Source: Bacteroidales bacterium UBA2716
GTDB lineage: Bacteria > Bacteroidota > Bacteroidia > Bacteroidales > UBA932
Reading direction: 5' to 3'
Assembly (NCBI GenBank): GCA_002354005.1
Contig: DEKS01000063.1
Coordinates: 8,674-14,874, forward strand
Length of the DNA stretch: 6,201 nt
Positions 1 to 4,967 of this stretch are shown in pieces. How positions within the stretch are numbered: the first letter of the stretch is position 1; every line of letters begins with the position of its first letter. The translations under genes were made by a program, and so were the position numbers. The notes below the pieces were generated by a model. That model had not been told where the DNA came from. It made no database searches and saw nothing but the letters and a program-made list of their open reading frames with translations.

Positions 1-9
1 AGGCAGGCG

Positions 10-45
10 TTACGCTCGGGCTTACGCTCGGGCTTCGCCCTCGGT
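10..45. repeat. 12-bp tandem repeat, three units
   Basis: Two identical units TTACGCTCGGGC (10-21 and 22-33) are followed by a diverged third unit TTCGCCCTCGGT (34-45). The junction of units two and three contains a small hairpin, GGGC-TTC-GCCC (30-40). The array lies near the left window edge, so more copies could lie outside. It sits downstream of the transposase-like gene on the minus strand. I see no reading frame that needs it, and its function is unknown. Confidence 0.75.
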
Positions 46-49
46 ACTT

Positions 50-101
50 GCCGCGATTGCACCTGGATGTGCTTCTGCGGCCGATTTTTTGCAATCGCGG
101 C
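50..101. repeat. perfect 12-bp inverted repeat with 28-nt loop
   Basis: GCCGCGATTGCA (50-61) is the exact reverse complement of TGCAATCGCGGC (90-101). The arms are separated by 28 nt, which include a run of six T (85-90) overlapping the right arm and a smaller inverted pair GCAC/GTGC (59-62 and 69-72). No U-tract follows the stem on either strand, so it is not a classical Rho-independent terminator. Its place just beyond the 3' end of a RAYT-like gene makes a REP-like or transposase-recognised palindrome possible. A factor-dependent terminator or mRNA-stabilising hairpin is equally possible. Confidence 0.7.
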
Positions 102-115
102 GGAAGGGGCCGGGT

Positions 116-135
116 CCGGAGGGGGGGCGCTCCGG
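116..135. repeat. short GC-rich inverted repeat after the transposase-like gene
   Basis: CCGGAG (116-121) pairs with CTCCGG (130-135) around an 8-nt G-rich loop, 11 bp beyond the stop codon of the minus-strand gene. It could stabilise the transcript end or help termination. It lacks a U-tract in either direction, so it is recorded only as a possible 3'-end structure. Confidence 0.35.
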
Positions 136-146
136 GGCAGGGTATC

Positions 147-1064
147 CTACCCCATGACCAGGCAGCGGCGGATCTGGTGCTCCGGAAGGTGAAATTCGTA
201 GAAGAGTTGTCGGGCAATGCGCTGCTTCTGGGTAGCAGTAAGCTGATAGACCGACTGTACGCCATAGCCCGGGAGGAGGTCGTGGTCAATCAGATGGCAA
301 ACGTCCAGGTCTTGCATGCGGCCATGCTTGAAATTGCGCCCGGACTCATTCTTGAGGAGCTGAGCCACAGTGTTTTCATCGGCCTGTTCCACATCTCGCA
401 GAGTAACGGGCGGCCCGGTCTGGTCCTGCATCTGCTCCCTGGACCAACTCTCGTCCGTAAGCCGGTTCATCTGGTACAGGTAGCCACGGGGCGTGGCATA
501 ATACTGTTCCACCTTTCTGATTTCCATGAACGAGCGCCGGAGGAATACTCCCTGGGGCGTCATCTGGTACTCGTCGGGGAATTCCGAATAGCGCGGAAGG
601 ATGCTGGCCATCTCTTCCTTGCTCCAGTGGCCGGCCACTTCCTGCGCCATGCCCAGGTCGCCCGCAAACTGCTCGCGGACAGAGCAATACGGATAGCCAA
701 AAGCTGTGGCCGCCGCGCAGTGGTGCAGCCCGTTTCGCAAAATGTAACTGAACACCACCAACTGGTGGTAGAACCCTTCTACCTTGGAGATGAAGGTGTA
801 TTTTTCTCCGAACCGGCCCTCTCTCCCGTATTTGGCGTTGAACCATTTGGTGTAGGACATCCGGACCTGACCGGCAAAGCGGCCTGGCTGGGCGGTAAAA
901 GCGTTCATGTGCACATGGGTGGACATTTCCGCTTCACATTCTACTTCCGTTTCCAGGGAAAACCCGCGCAAAGCAAGGATGTTCAGAAACATTCCGTGGT
1001 CCTCCGCGTCCCGGAACATCACCTCGTCGTGTGAGGTAAAGCACAAATGATACGACTCTTTCAT
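147..1064 (-). CDS. Y1/HUH transposase-like protein, REP-associated (RAYT) type
   Basis: The 305-residue protein resembles the IS200/RAYT family of single-strand DNA nucleases. The N-terminus (MKESYHLCFTS, then VMFRDAEDHGMFL) matches the usual opening of the Y1 domain. The HUH metal motif is seen as STHVHM (His50, His52). A tyrosine in SYILRN (Tyr107), 55 residues downstream, sits where the catalytic Tyr of RAYT proteins lies, so the active site looks intact. The Y1 domain covers about residues 1-130. The rest is longer than in typical IS200 transposases and ends in a possible helix-turn-helix (about 278-303). An ATG 15 bp upstream (1079) is in frame. I prefer 1064 because the family begins at this Met and the promoter motif overlaps the upstream ATG. 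No partner tnpB or flanking insertion-sequence ends were seen, so it is probably a resident, domesticated single gene. Family call fairly sure; function unknown. Confidence 0.8.
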   Translation of the reverse strand: MKESYHLCFTSHDEVMFRDAEDHGMFLNILALRGFSLETEVECEAEMSTHVHMNAFTAQPGRFAGQVRMSYTKWFNAKYGREGRFGEKYTFISKVEGFYHQLVVFSYILRNGLHHCAAATAFGYPYCSVREQFAGDLGMAQEVAGHWSKEEMASILPRYSEFPDEYQMTPQGVFLRRSFMEIRKVEQYYATPRGYLYQMNRLTDESWSREQMQDQTGPPVTLRDVEQADENTVAQLLKNESGRNFKHGRMQDLDVCHLIDHDLLPGYGVQSVYQLTATQKQRIARQLFYEFHLPEHQIRRCLVMG

Positions 1065-1068
1065 GCGG

Positions 1069-1099
1069 CCAAGATACATCGGGGAAGCGACAGCGTCAA
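1069..1099 (-). promoter_or_regulatory. Bacteroidota-type promoter of the transposase-like gene
   Basis: Reading the minus strand, TTG (1099-1097) is followed after 20 nt by TATCTTGG (1076-1069), close to the Bacteroides -33 TTTG / -7 TAnnTTTG pattern. The motif ends only 4 nt before the ATG at 1064, which supports that start over the ATG at 1079 and predicts an almost leaderless mRNA. Confidence 0.5.
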
Positions 1100-1108
1100 G
1101 AATCGGTT

Positions 1109-1138
1109 GAAAAAAAGTGTTGTTTCACATGTTTTTTC
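1109..1138. repeat. imperfect AT-rich inverted repeat between divergent genes
   Basis: G plus six A (1109-1115) can pair with six T plus C (1132-1138), and GTG (1117-1119) with CAC (1126-1128), with a small bulge between. It lies in the 166-bp gap between the divergent transposase-like and TerB/J-domain genes, just upstream of the minus-strand promoter. It might be an operator-like site or simply AT-rich promoter-upstream DNA. Nothing else recognisable is in this gap apart from the two promoters. Confidence 0.25.
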
Positions 1139-1196
1139 TGCTGTTTCTACCGATTTGCCCCGACATTTTGTCAGTTTGCATGGCCCGGGACCGACT

Positions 1197-1226
1197 TTTG
1201 TAACAGCGCGGGAAACAATTATTTTG
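1197..1226 (+). promoter_or_regulatory. Bacteroidota-type promoter of the TerB/J-domain gene
   Basis: TTTG (1197-1200) is followed after exactly 19 nt by TATTTTG (1220-1226), a one-base-shorter version of the TAnnTTTG -7 element. It ends 4 nt before the ATG at 1231. The GH53 gene has the same spacing and the same shortened element. Confidence 0.55.
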
Positions 1227-1230
1227 ACAA

Positions 1231-1983
1231 ATGGGTGTAACCAAATGGATAACCGGCGTACTCGGATGGGCCTATTTTGGCCCTCTTGGCGGCCTGATTG
1301 GCTTCCTGCTGGGAAGCGCTATCGAACAGTATATTGACGCGTCTCACCAGCTTCCCGGAGGAGATGCCCCTAAAGGCGGCACGCGCACCTATTCCGCCAC
1401 AGAGCAGCAGAACAGCTTTTTTGTGAGTCTGCTGGTGTTATCATCGGCAGTCATGAAGGCCGATGGCAAAATCCATCCGGCAGAGTTGGACTGCGTGCGG
1501 GCATTCTTCCGTCGCAACTTCGGGGACGATGCCGCGGCCCAGGCCATGCACATGCTGGAGCAGCTGAACGCCAGGGAGGTGAATATCTACCAGGTTGGCG
1601 AGCAGATCGCCGCCAATATGAACTATTCCCAGCGGTTGCAGCTCTTCCACTATCTGGTCCAGATTGCCACGTCCGACGGCACCTTCTCCAAATCGGAGAA
1701 AAGTGTGCTGGAGGCTATTGGAACCGTGATTCGGCTTGGTGGCTCGGATGTCAATTCCGTAATAGCCATGTTCTTCCGGGATGCGGAATCGGCCTATGCG
1801 GTGCTGGAGATTTTGCCCACCGCCAGCGATGACGAAGTACGGGCGGCCTATCGGCGGATGGCCATGAAAAACCACCCGGACAAGGTAGCTACGCTGGGGC
1901 CGGATGTCCAGAAGGCCGCAGCGGAGCGGTTCCGCCAAGTCCAGGAAGCCTACGAGGCCATCAAGAAGGAGCGCGGAATCTAG
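1231..1983 (+). CDS. membrane-anchored TerB-like / J-domain (DjlA-like) co-chaperone
   Basis: This 250-residue protein has three parts. Residues 7-32 are a glycine-rich hydrophobic segment (LGWAYFGPLGGLIGFLLGSA) that probably anchors it in the inner membrane. Residues 60-170 form a TerB-like helical domain with two related acidic motifs, ADGKIHPAE (77-85) and SDGTFSKSE (148-156). Residues 188-248 form a C-terminal J domain with the HPD signature (215-217) needed to stimulate DnaK ATPase. This order, membrane segment, TerB-like domain, then J domain, is that of DjlA, so it probably recruits DnaK at the membrane; the client is unknown. The ATG at 1231 puts the membrane segment at the N-terminus and follows a promoter motif. 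The gene is divergent from the transposase-like gene and converges tail to tail with the S41 protease gene. Confidence 0.88.
   Translation: MGVTKWITGVLGWAYFGPLGGLIGFLLGSAIEQYIDASHQLPGGDAPKGGTRTYSATEQQNSFFVSLLVLSSAVMKADGKIHPAELDCVRAFFRRNFGDDAAAQAMHMLEQLNAREVNIYQVGEQIAANMNYSQRLQLFHYLVQIATSDGTFSKSEKSVLEAIGTVIRLGGSDVNSVIAMFFRDAESAYAVLEILPTASDDEVRAAYRRMAMKNHPDKVATLGPDVQKAAAERFRQVQEAYEAIKKERGI
1980..1983. other. CTAG palindrome giving both convergent genes their stop codon
   Basis: The plus-strand J-domain gene ends with TAG at 1981-1983, and the minus-strand S41 gene ends with TAG read from 1982-1980. The palindromic CTAG serves both. There is therefore no intergenic space and no room for a conventional terminator between the two genes, so their transcripts probably overlap at the 3' ends. 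Confidence 0.9.
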
Positions 1984-3608
1984 TTCCAGCTGATGGCGGG
2001 CTGCTTCAGGGCCTCGTGGAGCTGATCGTCGTAGCGGAGGCGCACCCGGATGCCGGCCTGCTGGAAGTAGTAGCGCACGGCAATCTCTTCTTCGATAAAC
2101 GGCACAATCTCCTCTTTCTTGAGGCGGAGGAACGTCTCCTTGTCCATCTCCAGGGACTTCTGCAGGGCATTCAGCTCGCCGGAGAGGGCCTCCGTGAGGC
2201 CGTCTTCCTCCAGCGACTTTTTCATCTCGTCAAACAGGGCCCGGGCCGACGAGCGGTAGTCGAACTCCTTGTCCTTGGCAAAGGCGATAAACTCCTCATA
2301 GTCCGTGAAATGGAAGTCCTCCAGGGCGGGGATGCGCTCGTGTGCCCGCACATAGTCCAGGGCGTACTGCTCGATGACACCGCTGTATACCAGCGAGTAG
2401 GTGAGGCGGGAGTATTTGTGCGGCTTCACAATGAAATCCGGGGTGATGCCGCCGCCGTCGCGCACGGTACGGCCGTGGGCGGTGGTGAAGGCGTGCGTGA
2501 GCGAGTCCGGAATGTGGCCCACGGAGCCGTCTTCGTTACGGTGCGAGTAGTCGATGGCCTGCACGCATCGGCCCGAAGGGGTATAATACTTGGCCGTAGT
2601 GAGCTTGAGCTGGCCGTCGTAGGGCAGGGGACGGATGCTCTGCACCAGGCCCTTCCCGTAGGTGCGCGTGCCGATGATGGTGGCGCGGTCGTAGTCCTGC
2701 AGGGCGCCGGAGACAATTTCCGAGGCCGATGCCGAGGCATTATCGACCAGTACCACGATAGGAATTTCCGTGTCTACGGGGTCTGTGGTGGTCTTGTACA
2801 CCTGCTCCGTGGCGGCTTTGCCCTTGGCGCTGACCACCACCGAGCCTTTGGGGATGAACAACGAGACAATGTTCACGGCCTCTCCCATGATGCCGCCGCC
2901 GTTGCCGCGAAGATCCAGTACCAAACGCTTCATTCCTTTGGTTTTCAGCTCTTTATAAGCGTCGCGGATCTCCTGCCCCACGCCTTCTGTGAATTTGCTC
3001 AGGTAGATGTATCCGTCGGCCTCGTTGAGCATGCCGGCGTACTCCATGGACGGCAGGACGATGCGCCTGCGCACTACCGGAACCTCCAGCACGTCGCCGG
3101 CTTTCCAGCTTTCTCCTACGCGTAACTTCTTGACCGTGAGCACTACCGTGGTGCCCGGCTTGCCGCGCATCTTTTCACTGCATTCGGCACTGGTGAGGCC
3201 TGCGGCCGCTTGTCCGTCGATGGCGACGACCTCGTCCCCGCAGCGGAGGCCCGCCAGGGCGGCAGGGGAGCCTTCGTAGGGCTCGTTGATGACCACGTTC
3301 CCTTGCACATCCGGCTTATAAATGATGGCTCCTACGCCCCCGTAGGCGCTGTTGAGCATCATCTGGAAGTCCTCTTGTTCCTCCTCCGGGATATATAAGG
3401 TGTACGGGTCCAGCGCTTCCAGCATGGCATTGATGCCGGCCCGCTCGATGCGGCCCACCTGCAGCGAGTCCACATAGGAACGGTTGAGTTCTTTTAGGAT
3501 GGCATTGTTCACTTCTACCCATTTCCCCAGGGAGAAGTCCTTGGATTGCGCATGTGCGCCCAGCGAAAAAACCGCGATGGCGGTGAAAAACAGTACGATT
3601 CGTTTCAT
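1980..3608 (-). CDS. S41 family C-terminal processing peptidase (CtpA/Prc type)
   Basis: A 542-residue secreted serine protease that would cleave periplasmic proteins near their C-termini. Residues 1-20 are a Sec signal peptide (MKRIVLFFTA, then AHA before Gln21), probably cut after Ala20. A PDZ domain covers about 85-162 and includes GSPAALAGLRCGDEVVAIDG. The S41 core follows, with LDLRGNGGG at 231-239. The catalytic serine is Ser294, the middle Ser of NASASASE. Lys319 (TYGKG) lies 25 residues on and Gln323 four further, matching the Ser-Lys-Gln triad spacing of Prc and CtpB. Residues 350-400 (DYSHRNEDGSVGHIPDS, then DGGGITPDF) and the long helical C-terminal region are, as I recall, typical of Bacteroidales members; the length is normal for that group. 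Its start is back to back with rdgB, and its stop shares CTAG with the J-domain gene. The protein looks intact; its substrate is unknown. Confidence 0.95.
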   Translation of the reverse strand: MKRIVLFFTAIAVFSLGAHAQSKDFSLGKWVEVNNAILKELNRSYVDSLQVGRIERAGINAMLEALDPYTLYIPEEEQEDFQMMLNSAYGGVGAIIYKPDVQGNVVINEPYEGSPAALAGLRCGDEVVAIDGQAAAGLTSAECSEKMRGKPGTTVVLTVKKLRVGESWKAGDVLEVPVVRRRIVLPSMEYAGMLNEADGYIYLSKFTEGVGQEIRDAYKELKTKGMKRLVLDLRGNGGGIMGEAVNIVSLFIPKGSVVVSAKGKAATEQVYKTTTDPVDTEIPIVVLVDNASASASEIVSGALQDYDRATIIGTRTYGKGLVQSIRPLPYDGQLKLTTAKYYTPSGRCVQAIDYSHRNEDGSVGHIPDSLTHAFTTAHGRTVRDGGGITPDFIVKPHKYSRLTYSLVYSGVIEQYALDYVRAHERIPALEDFHFTDYEEFIAFAKDKEFDYRSSARALFDEMKKSLEEDGLTEALSGELNALQKSLEMDKETFLRLKKEEIVPFIEEEIAVRYYFQQAGIRVRLRYDDQLHEALKQPAISWN

Positions 3609-3615
3609 GACAGCG

Positions 3616-3623
3616 CAAAGTTA
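3616..3623 (-). promoter_or_regulatory. -7 element (TAACTTTG) of the S41 peptidase gene
   Basis: TAACTTTG read on the minus strand (3623-3616) matches the Bacteroidota TAnnTTTG -7 element exactly and ends 7 nt before the ATG at 3608. No TTTG is present at the usual -33 distance; that position falls on the -7 element of the divergent rdgB promoter. Confidence 0.55.
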
Positions 3624-3636
3624 ACAAAAAATGTGC

Positions 3637-3644
3637 TAACTTTG
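3637..3644 (+). promoter_or_regulatory. -7 element (TAACTTTG) of the rdgB-recO operon
   Basis: TAACTTTG matches the TAnnTTTG consensus. It ends 22 nt before the rdgB ATG, leaving a short AT-rich leader, unlike the other promoters here, which almost touch their start codons. No TTTG lies at the expected -33 position. Confidence 0.55.
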
Positions 3645-3666
3645 CGGCGGTTAATTAGTATGTATT

Positions 3667-4293
3667 ATGAAGATTGTATTTGCAACGGGCAACCCTGGTA
3701 AACTCCAGGAAGCGGCCGCCATTCTGGGCGAGGGATTTGAGCTCGTTACCCCCGCAGAAGTAGGAATCACAGAAGAAATCCCGGAGACGGGAACCACTTT
3801 ACGCGCCAACTCCCAACAAAAGGCAGACTATATTTATAAGAAGACCGGGCTGGATTGTTTTGCCGACGATTCCGGTTTAGAGGTCGATATCCTGGGCGGT
3901 GCCCCGGGCGTGGAAACGGCCCGCTACGCCGGTCCGGAGCGCGACGCCAATGCCAACATGGATAAACTCCTGAGCGAAATGGCCCGTCGCGAGAAAGAGG
4001 CCGCCATGGCCCGTACCAACGGCATCAGCACGGCTAACGCTACCCGCAGCGCCCGCTTCCGCACCTCCGTGACGCTGATTGTGGGCGGCGTACATCATTT
4101 TTTCGACGGCGTGATGGAAGGCCATATCGCCACGGAAAAACATGGGAAGGGTGGTTTTGGCTATGATCCCATCTTTGTCCCGGAAGGCTATACGCAGACC
4201 AATGCGGAGCTGGGCGACAAAGTGAAAAACGCCATCTCGCACCGCAGCAAGGCCCTTCGCGCCATGGCGGAATACCTTCGTGAACAGCATTGA
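3667..4293 (+). CDS. rdgB: RdgB/HAM1 family dITP/XTP pyrophosphatase
   Basis: A 208-residue cytoplasmic enzyme that hydrolyses non-canonical purine triphosphates (dITP, ITP, XTP) to monophosphate and pyrophosphate, keeping deaminated bases out of DNA and RNA. The family signatures are all visible: FATGNPGKLQEA (5-16) for nucleotide binding, FADDSGLEVDILGGAPG (65-81) with the metal/catalytic aspartates, ARYAG (85-89), GGFGYDPIF (162-170) and ISHRSKAL (190-197). The start is the canonical MKIVFATGN. It is slightly longer than the E. coli enzyme (197 residues). The extra length is mainly an Ala/Arg/Thr-rich insertion at about 107-126, between KLLSEM and ARFRT, in a region outside the active-site motifs. 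It is first in an operon with recO, whose start lies inside its last codons. Confidence 0.95.
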   Translation: MKIVFATGNPGKLQEAAAILGEGFELVTPAEVGITEEIPETGTTLRANSQQKADYIYKKTGLDCFADDSGLEVDILGGAPGVETARYAGPERDANANMDKLLSEMARREKEAAMARTNGISTANATRSARFRTSVTLIVGGVHHFFDGVMEGHIATEKHGKGGFGYDPIFVPEGYTQTNAELGDKVKNAISHRSKALRAMAEYLREQH

Positions 4294-4927
4294 GCTCATA
4301 GTGCTGGCCACCACTAAGGTGGGGGAGAACGCGGTAGTGGTGCACACCCTCTCGCGGGAATACGGCCGGCGCGGATTTCTGGTCCGGCCCGGGAAAAAGC
4401 AGGCCATGGCCCTTTTCCTGCCGCTGAATATCCTGGAGGCCGATGTGGTGGAAAATCCCAAATCTACCCTCTGGAGCCTCCGGAACATCTTGCTCAAGGA
4501 CGGCCTGTCCGGCATCCGCGGCAACCTGCACAAAAATACCATGACGCTGTTCCTGTCGGAGGTGCTGTTCCGCACCGTCCGGGAGGGCGTTTTTGAGGAA
4601 GGGCTGTACGAATGGTGCATCGGCTCCATCCTTACGCTCAATGCGTTGGAGGCCGATTATTCCAATTTCCACATCCGTTTCCTCGTGGAACTCGCGGGGG
4701 CGCTGGGCTTCCGGCCCACCTTTGACGACATTGCCCCGTTCGCGAAGGAACACCTGAAGGAGCTCAAACCTTTTTTGCAGGCGAGCTTTTCCGAGAGCAT
4801 GCTCATTCCGCTCACCGGTGCCTCCCGAAATGCCCTCTGCGATAGCCTGTTGCAGTACTTGTCGTACCACACGGAATCGGCCATACAGGTGCGGTCGCTG
4901 GCGGTGTTACGGGAACTTTACCGCTGA
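4280..4927 (+). CDS. recO: DNA repair protein RecO
   Basis: A 215-residue RecO, which together with RecR loads RecA onto SSB-coated single-stranded DNA at gaps. The N-terminal OB-fold region is recognisable (IELIVLATTKVGENAVVVHT, then YGRRGFLV and LFLPLNILEADV). A helical domain follows, with KNTMTLFLSEVLFRTVRE at about 84-101 and NFHIRFLVELAGALGFRP at about 128-145, and the C-terminus ends in LAVLRELYR. It has no CxxC zinc-finger cysteines. It is somewhat short for the family, mainly after GFRP. The start is GTG at 4280: no in-frame ATG lies just upstream, and it puts the OB-fold strand at residue 4, close to where family members begin. The gene overlaps rdgB by 14 bp, so translation is likely coupled. 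Family assignment is from remembered pattern and is fairly sure. Confidence 0.88.
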   Translation: MNSIELIVLATTKVGENAVVVHTLSREYGRRGFLVRPGKKQAMALFLPLNILEADVVENPKSTLWSLRNILLKDGLSGIRGNLHKNTMTLFLSEVLFRTVREGVFEEGLYEWCIGSILTLNALEADYSNFHIRFLVELAGALGFRPTFDDIAPFAKEHLKELKPFLQASFSESMLIPLTGASRNALCDSLLQYLSYHTESAIQVRSLAVLRELYR

Positions 4928-4932
4928 CGCGC

Positions 4933-4962
4933 TTTGTTTTTCGCGTAAAATTCGCTAACTTG
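4933..4962 (+). promoter_or_regulatory. Bacteroidota-type promoter of the GH53 gene
   Basis: TTTG (4933-4936) is followed after 19 nt by TAACTTG (4956-4962), which ends 5 nt before the ATG at 4968. It occupies most of the 40-bp gap after recO, suggesting the galactanase is transcribed separately from rdgB-recO. No terminator hairpin is visible in this gap. Confidence 0.55.
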
Positions 4963-4967
4963 CCGTC

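Larger units (their letters stand above)
3614..3646. repeat. perfect 10-bp inverted repeat containing both divergent -7 elements
   Basis: CGCAAAGTTA (3614-3623) is the exact reverse complement of TAACTTTGCG (3637-3646), with a 13-nt AT-rich spacer. Each arm holds one TAACTTTG element facing away from the other, so the two promoters overlap symmetrically. The repeat could also be a regulator's binding site, but it may be explained by two copies of the same core promoter sequence. Confidence 0.8.

Noticed and set aside
50..101. The long inverted repeat as a Rho-independent terminator
   Set aside because: No T-run follows the stem on either strand; the only T-run lies in the loop and the start of the right arm.
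1..146. A CRISPR array or tRNA gene in the repeat-rich left end
   Set aside because: The repeats are 12 bp, directly adjacent and without spacers, and no cloverleaf with a T-loop sequence can be drawn.
48..1034. Long plus-strand open frame of 328 codons opposite the transposase-like gene
   Set aside because: Its translation matches no family I recognise. The opposite strand carries clear Y1 motifs and a promoter, so this is an antisense shadow of a GC-rich gene.
147..1064. A complete IS200/IS605 insertion sequence
   Set aside because: There is no tnpB, no paired subterminal hairpins at both ends were found, and the protein is much longer than an IS200 TnpA; a resident RAYT-like gene fits better.
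1047..1337. Plus-strand open frame of 96 codons spanning the divergent gap
   Set aside because: It crosses both promoters, overlaps two real genes in the wrong frame or strand, and has no recognisable features.
2016..3125. Plus-strand open frame of 369 codons inside the S41 peptidase gene
   Set aside because: The minus strand encodes an unmistakable S41 protease with a complete catalytic triad over the same bases. The plus-strand product is rich in His, Val and Gly without domain features.
3877..4870. Two overlapping minus-strand open frames across rdgB and recO
   Set aside because: Both lie antisense to recognised genes, show no family motifs, and have no promoter motif at their starts.
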